Assembly (NCBI RefSeq): GCF_000970045.1
Contig: NZ_CP009505.1
Span: 3,558,808-3,622,807, forward strand
Reading direction: 5' to 3'
Length of the DNA: 64,000 bases
Origin: Methanosarcina sp. MTP4
GTDB lineage: Archaea; Halobacteriota; Methanosarcinia; Methanosarcinales; Methanosarcinaceae
The stretch's first letter is position 1; each line of letters starts with the position of its first letter. Positions 9,540 through 18,267 of the stretch are shown here, one piece after another. The notes beneath the pieces were generated by a model. That model had not been told where the DNA came from and ran no database searches. It saw nothing but the letters and a program-made list of their open reading frames with translations. The position numbers and the translations under genes are program-made.

Positions 9540-9869
9540 CAACAACGAAAAGTAAAAACATCAGGACTGAAAACCCCGGACCTTCAAGCTTCTTCTGATT
9601 AAAAACCACCCTCAAATAAACAAAAGTTGATTTCATCATCAGATCTATGAAAAAAATAAAAATAAAATATGTGGTGCAGAAATCCGTTTTTTATTATGGT
9701 GGTGGAGATTTACTCTGGCAAACAAATCAAAATCAACTTAATTTGTTTTACTGAGGGGTAGTATAATATATTTATATATAAATATTTTGGTATTTTTATC
9801 GTTTATTTTCTTTTTTGAGGGTCTTGATTCTTCTGATCCAAAATCATTCTGTGCTAAAATTCTTCTGAT

Positions 9870-10589
9870 TCAAAATAGCTCCAGGATAGCTTCCGGACTT
9901 TCGAGAACAGTGATTCCCTGAAGGTTTTTTACGGTTTCGACGTTCTTCATGTCCACGTCCCGGACCAGGACATCGACCGGCCCTCCTTTGATCGCGGAAT
10001 AGGGACAGAGTTCTTTGCAGATCCCGCAGCCCTTGCACTTCAGGAGATCGATCTGGTCCGTCGCCCCGTTCCTTTCGGTGATGGCGCCGTGGGGACAGTT
10101 ATCCCGCGGGGGACAGTCCTCACATTGCTGGCACTGCTTCCGGTCTATATTGTAAGGCATCTCAGAGACGATAGAACCCTCGATATCTACGGGCACAACG
10201 TAGACCGGGACCCTGCCTTTCACAGCCTGGGCAACGGCGTTCGTAACCAGGGAGTCTGCAATCCCGTAGGCGATCTTCGAAACCGTGTTTGAGGTCGCAG
10301 GCGTAATAAAGAGGGCATCGTACCTTTCAAGGAGGAAACGCCCCACCTTGGGGGAACTCGACCCCTGTTCACTTTCCCGGAAAATCTCTTCCAGGTAGTC
10401 CCCGCCCGAGATCTTAACTAGTTTCTGCTCAAGCCCGTACATCCGCAGGACTTCCTCGGCAGCCCTTGAGACATAGGTATTCACGGAAATATCCCTGTCT
10501 TTGAGCTTGAGCTCCTTGAAGACCTGGTAGCTCCGGTCCAAGAAATGTCCCGCACCGGTAATGCCCCATGCGATTCTCTGAAAACTCAT
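9870..10589 (-). CDS. Archaeal flavoprotein with two [4Fe-4S] clusters (AfpA/DmrX family)
   Basis: A 239-residue fusion of an N-terminal flavoprotein fold (WGITGAGHFLD; FMN-binding PATSNTVSKIAYGIADS near residue 96) and a C-terminal ferredoxin with CQQCEDCPPRDNCP and CKGCGICKELCP. This architecture is the archaeal flavoprotein family. In Methanosarcina mazei a member, DmrX, reduces dihydromethanopterin to tetrahydromethanopterin; in Archaeoglobus a member (AfpA) takes electrons from ferredoxin. The nearby CitG-like and DUF447 genes favour the pterin role, but paralogues exist, so dmrX is not assigned. A 188-bp gap with a minisatellite separates it from the DUF447 gene upstream, so it may be transcribed separately. 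Confidence 0.8.
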   Translation of the reverse strand: MSFQRIAWGITGAGHFLDRSYQVFKELKLKDRDISVNTYVSRAAEEVLRMYGLEQKLVKISGGDYLEEIFRESEQGSSSPKVGRFLLERYDALFITPATSNTVSKIAYGIADSLVTNAVAQAVKGRVPVYVVPVDIEGSIVSEMPYNIDRKQCQQCEDCPPRDNCPHGAITERNGATDQIDLLKCKGCGICKELCPYSAIKGGPVDVLVRDVDMKNVETVKNLQGITVLESPEAILELF

Positions 10590-10637
10590 GTAAAGAACTC
10601 ATGCCAAAAGGGGATAATATAATTTTCTAAACAGAAA

Positions 10638-10718
10638 GCGAAAAAAATCAAAAAATCGAAAATCAAAAAATCGAAAATCAAAAAATCGAAAATCAAAAAA
10701 TCGAAAATCAAAAATCAA
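10638..10718. repeat. Minisatellite, 15-bp unit (AAAAAATCGAAAATC)
   Basis: About five tandem copies of a 15-bp A-rich unit in the gap between the flavoprotein gene and DUF447. Read on the minus strand the unit contains TTCGATT, the core also present in the minisatellites at 26841-26999 and 32129-32204. It lies upstream of the minus-strand flavoprotein gene and codes for nothing. Confidence 0.85.
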
Positions 10719-10777
10719 AAAAAGATTAGAGAGAGCAAAGAAGGAGAGAGGAGAATCCGGGAACTAAAACAAGAGCC

Positions 10778-11407
10778 TCAGATTCCAAGCACCTCGTAAA
10801 TCAGTTCCATAGCCTGCTTCTCTTTTTCGCCTCCGCATTTGGAAGCCAGGGATTCATAGTGCCGGATCCATTCCAGGTATTTTTCATCCCCTGAAAGCTG
10901 GTAACGGGTTGCGTGTACCGTAGCTTCCAGCACGGCATTAAAGCCGCGGTTAGGGGCCGGAATCGCCCTCCTGTTAACCTCACAAAAGCCCGCCCCGAGC
11001 GGGATGAGGTCGGATACCACGGCCTGTTCCGTATCCTTGAGGTTGGTGCACCTGAAAGCCACCCAGGAAATCGCCGATTTCAGGACAGGGAACTTTTTCC
11101 CACCAATATCCACAAAATCGAATTCGGAAGATTCGAGGTCGTAGAAGGTGGAGCGTACGAGAAGCAGAGGGTCGTATACCACGTTTGCTACAAGAACCCT
11201 TTCCCGGACCAGGTTTTCCCCGGTATGGCTGCCTTTGAAAATCCGGACAAAGGTCTTCTTGTTTTTCCTGATAATACCGATAGGGGCCGCATTGGGGGTA
11301 TCAAGCCCCGTACTTACGATTGTCTCAGAGATACCTGCCGGAATACCGTATTCAGAGAGGTCGATAGCTGGTTTACAGCGATCTCCTGATTTTTTAAATT
11401 CCTTCAA
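10778..11407 (-). CDS. DUF447 family protein
   Basis: A 209-residue protein recognised as DUF447, a small family shared by methanogens and by bacteria that use tetrahydromethanopterin for C1 metabolism. It has the N-terminal segment GISETIVSTGLDTPNAAPIG and a central RSTFYDLESSEFDFVD region typical of a flavin-reductase-like split barrel. The start is TTG 11407, which overlaps the stop of the CitG-like gene (TTGA) and has GGAGGA 8 bases upstream. Its position directly after the CitG-like gene matches the bacterial clusters, where both are linked to methanopterin. The reaction is unknown. Confidence 0.75.
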   Translation of the reverse strand: MKEFKKSGDRCKPAIDLSEYGIPAGISETIVSTGLDTPNAAPIGIIRKNKKTFVRIFKGSHTGENLVRERVLVANVVYDPLLLVRSTFYDLESSEFDFVDIGGKKFPVLKSAISWVAFRCTNLKDTEQAVVSDLIPLGAGFCEVNRRAIPAPNRGFNAVLEATVHATRYQLSGDEKYLEWIRHYESLASKCGGEKEKQAMELIYEVLGI

Positions 11408-12465
11408 AAACGTAGTCCTCCGAGTAAAGCGATAAACAGGCCTGCAATAATTATATCTGCGGTGGAACCCGGATTGATCCTTTTTTCAAGCAGTTCTGAA
11501 TCAAATTCCCTTATGGAAGGGAGCAGAGCCAGGAAATCCCTTTTTCCGGATCCTGAATCCGAAACCGAATCTAAAACCGATCCTTTTTCCTCCCATTCCG
11601 AAAGGATCTCTCGAGCCCTGGAAGAAACATGGTCTGCAGTGTCGGCATCGAACTTTGTCTGGATAAAGGTGTCCCTGTGCCTGGAAAGCAGTTTAAGGAA
11701 TGAGTATACCACGGCTTCATTGATCCCGGTTCCGGAACAGTCGGGGGAAGGATTTCCGCAATCCCCATTCCGGGCATGCATGAACCCCAGGATAGTTCTT
11801 GCTCCCTCAAGACAGCGCCTGAAACCTGTTGTCCACTCATTTGCGATCATGTCGTACCCCTCCGAAATCACCATGAGGTCGTAAAGGGTTACGGCCTTTT
11901 CACAAAGAGCCCCGGGGGATTCCGTGTCTTTAAGGTCAAATTCCTCCACACTGTTTACCCGGACACCTGCAGCCCCGAAAGCCCTGTAGAACTCTACCGC
12001 GTCCTCGCAGCCCGTCTCCCGGACAAAAACAAGAGCCCTATCGACCAGGTTTTCCAAATCCCCTGGTTCAAGCTTTTTGAGGCCGTTTTCAGGCTTTTTT
12101 CCTGCAAGAATAACCCCTGCAGCCATGGCAAGGGGAATGAGTAAAAGAAAAGCCCCGAAATGAGTGTTGCCTCCATTCTGCCAGGCGGCACTCTCGTAGA
12201 CTGCCGCTTTTATGAGAGAACCGATCCCGTCCCTGCTCCTTGCAGCCTGTTCGAGGGCAGGGTACACGCCCACGGAGGAAGCCACGAAATGTTCAAAACA
12301 AGTATCAGAATAATCATGCTCCCTGTCCACGTTCCCGGGTTTGGGGGAAGCCGAAACCTCCAGCAGCATAGCAAGCTGGGCACAGCGGGCAATGTGACCG
12401 GAAACATGGGGAGAAGATCCCCTACCGGCCGGATAGCCGGGCAGATCAGCGTATTCAGGATTCAT
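11404..12465 (-). CDS. CitG/MdcB-like triphosphoribosyl-dephospho-CoA synthase family protein
   Basis: A 353-residue protein with the family motif LEVSASPKPGNVDRE near residue 35 and the later helix-rich core (NTHFGAFLLLIPLAMAAG). CitG makes the precursor of the citrate lyase cofactor from ATP and dephospho-CoA. Methanosarcina has no citrate lyase here, and homologues occur with tetrahydromethanopterin genes. A role in attaching a ribose-phosphate group during pterin cofactor synthesis is therefore a reasonable inference, not proof. The gene overlaps its neighbours at both ends (11 bases with the marker 9 gene upstream, 4 with DUF447 downstream), so the three are one transcription unit. Confidence 0.75.
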   Translation of the reverse strand: MNPEYADLPGYPAGRGSSPHVSGHIARCAQLAMLLEVSASPKPGNVDREHDYSDTCFEHFVASSVGVYPALEQAARSRDGIGSLIKAAVYESAAWQNGGNTHFGAFLLLIPLAMAAGVILAGKKPENGLKKLEPGDLENLVDRALVFVRETGCEDAVEFYRAFGAAGVRVNSVEEFDLKDTESPGALCEKAVTLYDLMVISEGYDMIANEWTTGFRRCLEGARTILGFMHARNGDCGNPSPDCSGTGINEAVVYSFLKLLSRHRDTFIQTKFDADTADHVSSRAREILSEWEEKGSVLDSVSDSGSGKRDFLALLPSIREFDSELLEKRINPGSTADIIIAGLFIALLGGLRF

Positions 12466-13591
12466 TTACCGGGATTTTGGCATGATCCAATATATATTTT
12501 GCCAGTTGTGCCTTGAGTTTCATATACTCGGCATCGGAGAGGTCCAGGGTATTTAATGCGCCGTCCCGGATCCAGCAGGGTTTCGTAACCTTGCAGCACC
12601 ACACAAGGCTTCCGAAACATGTATCCTGCCCGAATTCAAGCATTGTACCTTTCGCAAATTCAAACTTTGTCCTGGCGAACTCCTCGGCGGTGTACCCCAG
12701 TTTCCGGAATTTTTCATGTACCGGGCAGGGTTTCACGGGCATGCAGCAAAAAGCAAGACCTCTGAAGTCCCCACTGCTGCAAACATGCTTCGGGGCGTTG
12801 TACCAGCCTATGACCTGCTGGTAGGAGGTGACACTTTCAACCAGTTTCCGGATAAGTTCGGGATCTTCCAGAACTCCCCTGGCAGCCGAAACCATATCCG
12901 CACCCCAGGAAAACATATCCTTAGCATCAGCGAAATCCGTTACCGAGTTGTTGCCTATGAGAAACTTTCTTGTTGAATCCCTGTACGTCATGATTGCATC
13001 AAGGTCAGTGCCAAAGCCTTCCAGCATGGCGTCAACGTGAATGATATCGGCACCTGCCTTATCGATAATCCGGGCAAGCTGGACATCGTCCACGATATTG
13101 GCCCGGACCTTTACGGAAAGCACGACCCCGGTTTCCTTGATGGCACGTATCCATTCGGAAAGCCTGGGGAGGTCCTGGAGAAGAGCTTCTCCCAGGCCCG
13201 CATCAAGCATCTCGGGCTGCCTGCAATGGGCGTTTAACTCGAGGATTGCACCCTCTTCTTTGACAAGCTTTGCAGCTTCGATCAGGGGGCCAAGCGTAGT
13301 GCTCCGCACGTTAACCGCAACAGCACTTCCGGACGTAACCGCCCGAATTTCCTGTTTTATAAACTCCATTGGTTCATCGGAAATGAATTCTTTTCTACCC
13401 CGGGCTGCAAGCTCTGACGCAACTTTCATGGAACCTTCGTCAAGGTTAAAAGCCCCCAGTATAACAAGCCCGGCATCATCTGCATGTTTGTTGGCAAACG
13501 CACTGTCGGCAATCCCTGCCATCGGAGCCAGTGCGATAGGATTTTTAAAACGGACATACCCAACATGCAGATTGAACAGATCATCACTCAT
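12455..13591 (-). CDS. Methanogenesis marker 9 protein, TIM-barrel with C-terminal Cys domain
   Basis: A 378-residue protein with two parts. Residues 1-260 look like a dihydrouridine-synthase/dihydroorotate-dehydrogenase-type flavin TIM barrel (NPIALAPMAGIADSAF at the start, VHVDAMLEGFGTD-like phosphate region). The last ~110 residues are rich in cysteine (CSSGDFRGLAFCCMPVKPCP and CFGSLVWCCKVTKPCW). This second part is the domain that defines methanogenesis marker 9, found in methanogens. The substrate is unknown; the Cys pairs suggest iron-sulfur or zinc binding. It is the first gene of the marker 9 - CitG-like - DUF447 unit. Confidence 0.75.
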   Translation of the reverse strand: MSDDLFNLHVGYVRFKNPIALAPMAGIADSAFANKHADDAGLVILGAFNLDEGSMKVASELAARGRKEFISDEPMEFIKQEIRAVTSGSAVAVNVRSTTLGPLIEAAKLVKEEGAILELNAHCRQPEMLDAGLGEALLQDLPRLSEWIRAIKETGVVLSVKVRANIVDDVQLARIIDKAGADIIHVDAMLEGFGTDLDAIMTYRDSTRKFLIGNNSVTDFADAKDMFSWGADMVSAARGVLEDPELIRKLVESVTSYQQVIGWYNAPKHVCSSGDFRGLAFCCMPVKPCPVHEKFRKLGYTAEEFARTKFEFAKGTMLEFGQDTCFGSLVWCCKVTKPCWIRDGALNTLDLSDAEYMKLKAQLAKYILDHAKIPVNES

Positions 13592-13899
13592 ATTTTACCT
13601 CTTCAAAAATAAGCCTGGAACTTAAGTACAAAAATGATAACTATAGTCTCATATTAAAGTAACGATAACGTTTTTTTCTGATAATATGGATAGGGGTTTA
13701 AAGCAATAAACCAAATTATCGATTACAATGCATATATATTAATATTTGGGCAGATGTCAAACACGCAAATATTATAAGAAGGACACGGAAGCATATCGCG
13801 GATCAGACCGAATACATTAAAAAAGATCACAGGCACTCAACCGACAGCCAAAAAATAGATATACTAACAAAAAGTATATAGAAGTTCCATATTAAATAA
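13592..13899 (+). other. Gene-free gap with the RNase P RNA promoter
   Basis: No coding region is evident. The upstream side would hold the divergent promoter of the marker 9 gene. AAAGTATATAG at 13871-13881 is a good TATA box 20-27 bases before the 5' end of RNase P RNA. Confidence 0.5.
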
Positions 13900-14268
13900 A
13901 GTGCGAGAGAGGTCGGACGGCTGCCGGACCCCAGGGTCTGAGGAAAGTCTCCCCTCCGCTCCGGACACACGAACACCTGTAAAGGGTGTCGGGCGAGAGC
14001 CCGGGCGCTGGCACAGAAACGGAACCGTCCCCTGTTAATGCAATGATGCGAAAAGCTGAGGTCGCAGGGGCTGCGGATGAAACGGTGAATCCTCGTGGGT
14101 GCAAGTTGGAAATCGGGATTATATGAGCAGTCCGGAATCACCCGATTTGTTTTGAAACGCTTAGCCGAATGCCGTCACTGCAAGAGTCCTAAAGGACCGT
14201 TCCCCTCACTGCCTGGTGTCGGGAATCATTGCAGGAACAGAAGGGAGCTTACGGACCTCACTCGCACT
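13900..14268 (+). ncRNA. rnpB: RNase P RNA
   Basis: The catalytic RNA that trims tRNA 5' leaders. The ends pair (GTGCGAG at 13901-13907 with CTCGCAC at 14261-14267, and GGTC at 13911-13914 with GACC at 14254-14257), giving helix P1/P2. Conserved landmarks are present in order: GAGGAAAGTC near 13939, ACAGAAA near 14013, GATGAAACGGTGAATCCTCG with GTGCAAGTTGG near 14075-14110, and the closing ACAGAAGGGAGCTTACGG near 14237. The length of 369 nt fits archaeal type A RNA. A TATA box lies just upstream, and TTTTTTAG follows at 14284-14291. Confidence 0.93.
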
Positions 14269-14283
14269 AAAATTAATAAACTG

Positions 14284-14379
14284 CTTTTTTAGTTTTATTT
14301 TTGGCTTTAGTTTTAGATTTAGTTTTAGTTTTAGATTTAGTTTTAGATTTAGTTTTAGATTTAGTTTTAGATTTAGTTT
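14284..14379. repeat. Minisatellite, 12-bp unit (TTTTAGATTTAG)
   Basis: A T-rich array of TTTTAG and ATTTAG hexamers, most regular after 14310, between the 3' end of rnpB and the 3' end of the reductase gene that converges on it. The first T-run may serve as rnpB terminator. No coding content. Confidence 0.8.
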
Positions 14380-14391
14380 AATGAGTGGGCA

Positions 14392-15516
14392 TTACTTAAA
14401 CTTGAAATTCAGGAGTGACCATCGAAGGAAATCCTTATAATCCATACTTAGACCCACAACCTCAAGGTACTTATCGACCATTTTCTCGCTGGAGGCGAAA
14501 ATTCTGAACGTCCTTTCAGGGAAACGGTGCATAACTTTTGAGAACATCAGGGAATATTTCAGGTGTGTCCCGAACTCAGCCTGGCATAGGGACTCGTATT
14601 TTTTGAGATCCTTTGCCTTTCCACATTCCAGGCAGATCCCGGAAATTACTTCTGCTGCAAGTTGTCCGGAGCGGATGGCATAAGCGAGCCCCTCCCCGGA
14701 AAAAGCATCCACGAACCCGGCAGCATCCCCGCAAAGGAGAATTCTCGAACCGACTATTTTCCTTTTAATCCCACCCCAGGGAATCTTGTGTCCATGAAGT
14801 TTGTATTCACCCTCAAAACCATTTTCCTTCAGGAATTCTAGCATGGTTTCTTTTGGGTGAGGAAGGTTTTTAACGACTCCGCCAATTCCTACAGAATAAT
14901 AAGTTTTGTGTGGAAAGACCCAGCCGTACCCACCTCCGGCCACTCCAAAATGCAGTTCAATAGCCTTCCCCAACCTCTCTTCGATTTCCTTTTCCTCTGC
15001 CGGGACTTCGGCGACCACACAGACCCCGTACTCTTCTTTCGTGTCCGCAGGCCGTAAACAGGTCTTTAGGAGGCCGTGCGAGCCCTCGGAAATAATCACG
15101 AATTTTGCCCGGTAGGTATTTTCCTTTGTTTCTACCTCCACAAATTCAGGAGTCTCCCTGCAGCTGAGGACCTTTTCCCGGGTATGGACTTTTATACCGG
15201 TTTCTTTTGCTTTTTCGAGCAGGAGATTGTCAAAAACGTCCCTGGAAACAAGAATGGAAAGCCTATGGTCCTTGTGGGCTTCAATCATCTGCTCTTTGAA
15301 AATAACCCTTGCACCCGTGATTTCCCATTCAATGACCTCTTCCGGAAACTCGAAATCAAGAAAAGAAATCGCATGGTCCGAAAGCCCTCCTCCGCAGGGC
15401 TTGTACCTCGGAAAGTCTTCTTTTTCAAGCAGCAATGTATTAAGCCCGAGTATTCCTGCACGTCTTCCGGCCGAGGCACCGGATGGGCCGCCACCTACAA
15501 TAATAACATCATACAT
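14392..15516 (-). CDS. Geranylgeranyl reductase family FAD enzyme
   Basis: A 374-residue flavoprotein of the geranylgeranyl/digeranylgeranyl-glycerophospholipid reductase family, which saturates isoprenoid chains, in archaea those of ether lipids or quinone-like carriers. Visible are the FAD dinucleotide motif IIVGGGPSGASAGRRA at the N-terminus, the family motif KPCGGGLS (about 40-47), GYGWVFP near 195, and the second FAD motif LCGDAAGFVDAFSGEGLAYA near 260. The length fits the family. AAGGTG 8 bases before ATG 15516 serves as ribosome binding site. Methanosarcina has several paralogues, so lipid or methanophenazine side-chain reduction cannot be chosen. Confidence 0.82.
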   Translation of the reverse strand: MYDVIIVGGGPSGASAGRRAGILGLNTLLLEKEDFPRYKPCGGGLSDHAISFLDFEFPEEVIEWEITGARVIFKEQMIEAHKDHRLSILVSRDVFDNLLLEKAKETGIKVHTREKVLSCRETPEFVEVETKENTYRAKFVIISEGSHGLLKTCLRPADTKEEYGVCVVAEVPAEEKEIEERLGKAIELHFGVAGGGYGWVFPHKTYYSVGIGGVVKNLPHPKETMLEFLKENGFEGEYKLHGHKIPWGGIKRKIVGSRILLCGDAAGFVDAFSGEGLAYAIRSGQLAAEVISGICLECGKAKDLKKYESLCQAEFGTHLKYSLMFSKVMHRFPERTFRIFASSEKMVDKYLEVVGLSMDYKDFLRWSLLNFKFK

Positions 15517-15647
15517 AAAGAAACACCTTCAAAAAATATCCTTAAATGAATTCAAAGTCACCTATTAATTTGGAGAGGAACGTATTTAAAGTGTCGATTT
15601 GCAGACGGGAAAAAAGTTGCTTTTTACCCGGAAGAAGAAAATAGGGA

Positions 15648-16268
15648 TCAGTATTTGAAAGTTTCAAAAGCATCCAGGACCTTTTGATAATCCACTTCTG
15701 TTCCGTAGCAGCCATCATTTTCCATCGGGACCCCATAGGTCACGACTTTTTTACCCTTGAGAGCGCGCATAACCTTATTGAGCTCGTAATCACAGGCTAT
15801 AAGGAGCACTCCGTCAGCTTTTTCCATTTGCAGGATACGTTTGACAAAAGAAGACCCGGTCAGGATAAAAAGCTTGTATCCGTTTGTTTCCGAATCTTTT
15901 TTCAGCCGGGTAAACACGCATTTTCCACAGGACTTGCACTGGATACCTTCCCTCGTGGAATGGGCGGGGCAGTCAAGAGCCCGCATGCAGTGGGGAGCAA
16001 GAATAATCCGTTTACTGGTTTTTGCAAAAGCTGATTTATGAGCCATGTTTTTCAGAGAAGCCATCCATTTGTCCAGTATCCTGGAATCCGAAAACTTAAC
16101 AAAAAGATGCCTGAGTGGAAGATAGAAAAAGTCAAGCACATTCGCAAAAAAGCCTGCCAGCCATACATGCCTGTTTAGGCTGACCCGGCTTACCATAAGA
16201 GCGGTCGACGAAATAAAAACCGAAAAAATGATGGTAAAGAACAGGACTTTTCCTATAAGATTATACAT
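15648..16268 (-). CDS. DUF116 family protein, paralogue 1
   Basis: A 206-residue protein starting MYNLIGKVLFFTIIF with two N-terminal membrane segments (about 5-28 and 40-55), then a cytoplasmic DUF116 domain with cysteines in CMRALDCP and CKSCGKC and a GSSFVKR loop. The frame stays open upstream to 16454, but that part lies inside the neighbouring gene; ATG 16268 overlaps the neighbour's stop by 8 bases. It is a tandem copy of the next gene. DUF116 proteins have no established reaction. The Cys groups could hold an iron-sulfur cluster or zinc. Confidence 0.75.
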   Translation of the reverse strand: MYNLIGKVLFFTIIFSVFISSTALMVSRVSLNRHVWLAGFFANVLDFFYLPLRHLFVKFSDSRILDKWMASLKNMAHKSAFAKTSKRIILAPHCMRALDCPAHSTREGIQCKSCGKCVFTRLKKDSETNGYKLFILTGSSFVKRILQMEKADGVLLIACDYELNKVMRALKGKKVVTYGVPMENDGCYGTEVDYQKVLDAFETFKY

Positions 16269-16896
16269 CGCACATCTCCATTTTTCTGATAATTTCTTCA
16301 ACGTCAGCTTCGGTGTTGAAGCAACCGTCCCGAAGGAGAAGAACCCCCTGCACAGGAACAAAAGAAACTTCCTGCATATCTTCTGCAAGCTCATTGTAGC
16401 ATGCAACGCCCATGCAGGCCTTAGGCCTGTATTCCTTGAAGATCTTTTTGACAAAACTGCCCCCTGGGATTACGAATACCTTAAAATTATACCTGTCGCC
16501 GGCTTCGTAAATCTTTGCAATATCGCAAAGCCCGCAGCGCTTGCATTCATACCCGTGAACGGGGTCACACCTTGCCTTACAATTCGGGTGGCGCATACAC
16601 TGCGGCAGCAGGACAACCCTCCCCTCCTTCGTATGTACGAAATCATCCAGCATCATCGCATTCCGGACATCGATAAGGATATCATCAACAAGGGTTTCCC
16701 GGATTCGAAAGACCCTGCATATCCACCTGGAGGGAGAATAGAAAAGATAGAGCGTGAAGAGTGTAAAACTCGGAAAAAGTATCCTGCGTTTATTAAAAGA
16801 GTAAGCCCCTATAAGAAGCGCAAACAGTGTCCCGCATAAAGCCAGGAGTGTCAGGAATATGAACACTTTACCCAGGAATTCGTAAGGGATTTGCAT
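16261..16896 (-). CDS. DUF116 family protein, paralogue 2
   Basis: A 211-residue protein with two N-terminal membrane helices (FLGKVFIFLTLLALCGTLF and the next ~20 residues) and a DUF116 domain with CMRHPNCKARC, CKRCGLC, GGSFVKK and GVACYNEL. It shares this order with the downstream paralogue and overlaps it by 8 bases, so the pair is one operon that arose by tandem duplication. The extra cysteines (ARCDPVHGYEC) are missing from paralogue 1, where the stretch reads AHSTREGIQC. Function unknown. Confidence 0.75.
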   Translation of the reverse strand: MQIPYEFLGKVFIFLTLLALCGTLFALLIGAYSFNKRRILFPSFTLFTLYLFYSPSRWICRVFRIRETLVDDILIDVRNAMMLDDFVHTKEGRVVLLPQCMRHPNCKARCDPVHGYECKRCGLCDIAKIYEAGDRYNFKVFVIPGGSFVKKIFKEYRPKACMGVACYNELAEDMQEVSFVPVQGVLLLRDGCFNTEADVEEIIRKMEMCDV

Positions 16897-17009
16897 ATAT
16901 TGATCATGAGATTTTTACAGTATTTATACCTACCCATAAAATCAAAGACAGGCAGGGAAATCAAACATGAAAATAAGGAAAGAAAAAAGGAAATTAAACC
17001 ATTAAAGGT

Positions 17010-18266
17010 TTAATCCCCTATAACTTCGAGCCCGAGAGCTTCTGCGACAAGGACAATAATGTCCTCGACTTCCAGCTTGTCTGCGCCCGGTGTGTTCTTT
17101 TCATTGAGGGAATTCGTTCCGTCCTGAAGGTTTCTCTTACAGAACGGGCAGGCGCTTGAGAGGATATCTGCGTGAGTTGCAAGTGCATCTTCGACACGAG
17201 TTTCAGCAACTCCCAGAGCCAGGTCAGGGATACCTGCTTTCACACCACCGCCAGCTCCACAGCAACGCTGGAATTCCTTAACCCTGTCCATTTCAACGAA
17301 CTTGACACCGGGAATGTGTTCAAGCACAAACCTTGGGGCGTCGTATACGCCTACGTGGCGGCCCAGGTGACAGGGGTCGTGATAGGTGATGGACTTATCA
17401 AGGGATTTTTCCCATTTGATCTCGCCTTTCTTAATGAGGTCCATGAGGAACTCGGTGATGTGGATAACTTCGAAGGGCAGTTCTTCTCCGAGCTGCCTCG
17501 GCCAGTCAATCTTGGAAGAACGGAAACAACCTGCACAGGCATAAAGGACCTTTGTTGCACCCGTAGCTTTGATGGCCTCCACGTTGTGCTCGGCAACCCT
17601 GCGTGCAATGTCTTCAATATGAGGCTGCCCAGTCCTTATCATGGCTGAGCCGCAGCACCATTCTTCTTCCCCGAGCATGGTGAATTCAATGCCCAGCTTG
17701 TTAAGCACCCTGGCGGTCGCAACAGCCAGTTTGGTCTGCCTGAGTTCGGCGGTACAGCCACCGAAATAGAGAATGTTAGCTTTCTCTGCGATCTTGACAT
17801 CGTCAGGAATCCATTTGAGGCGGTCTTCGGGAGCTGCCAGGTAGGGGTTGTTGTACTGGTTGACCAGTTTTGGGAACATACTCTGTTTCCCGTAAGGACC
17901 GATTCCCTTCTTCACAAGGTTTGCCCGCATGGCTTCCCAGAGCTCTACGGTAGCGATTCCGGACTCACAGACAGTCCCACAGATACCACAGGTGGTACAA
18001 CCGTGGACGTCATCTTTGAACTCTTCGAGTTCAGCGTCGGGGATCTCCGTCGGGCCAAAGAGCTTTGCCTTGACCCCGTAGGACTTGTTCATAAACTCCC
18101 TCCAGCGCAGGATCTTGTCTCTGGGGGCAAGTCCCGGTTTCTGGCCGGAAGCGGCGTAAGTGGGACACCATTTGACACATTCTCCGCAGCGTGTGCAGGA
18201 GTCAAGCTCCATAAGCTGAACTGCGGTAAGGTTTTTAGTGTCTATTGAGGGTTGTTTTTTTGCCAT
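17010..18266 (-). CDS. hdrD: Heterodisulfide reductase subunit D
   Basis: Catalytic subunit of the membrane-bound HdrDE complex, which reduces CoM-S-S-CoB with electrons from methanophenazine at the end of the respiratory chain. The protein (418 residues) has two [4Fe-4S] ferredoxin motifs ([12 protein letters not shown] near residue 28, [12 protein letters not shown] near 90). These are followed by two CCG domains: C...CCGSAMIRT...CAGC, and CHLGRH...CCGAGGG...CPFC. The CCG domains bind the noncubane [4Fe-4S] centres of the active site. Start ATG 18266 has GGGAGGAG 6 bases upstream and sits one base after the hdrE stop. Confidence 0.96.
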   Translation of the reverse strand: MAKKQPSIDTKNLTAVQLMELDSCTRCGECVKWCPTYAASGQKPGLAPRDKILRWREFMNKSYGVKAKLFGPTEIPDAELEEFKDDVHGCTTCGICGTVCESGIATVELWEAMRANLVKKGIGPYGKQSMFPKLVNQYNNPYLAAPEDRLKWIPDDVKIAEKANILYFGGCTAELRQTKLAVATARVLNKLGIEFTMLGEEEWCCGSAMIRTGQPHIEDIARRVAEHNVEAIKATGATKVLYACAGCFRSSKIDWPRQLGEELPFEVIHITEFLMDLIKKGEIKWEKSLDKSITYHDPCHLGRHVGVYDAPRFVLEHIPGVKFVEMDRVKEFQRCCGAGGGVKAGIPDLALGVAETRVEDALATHADILSSACPFCKRNLQDGTNSLNEKNTPGADKLEVEDIIVLVAEALGLEVIGD

Positions 18267-18267
18267 T

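Noticed and set aside
8379-9545. A 388-codon minus-strand open frame, and similar ones at 5574-6401, 7269-7691 and elsewhere
   Set aside because: Mirror frames of the repeated domains of the giant protein; their 'repeat' peptides are just its repeats read backwards.
15648-16454. A longer 268-residue form of DUF116 paralogue 1
   Set aside because: The extra 62 residues overlap the neighbouring gene and lack family similarity; ATG 16268 is directly followed by the membrane helix.
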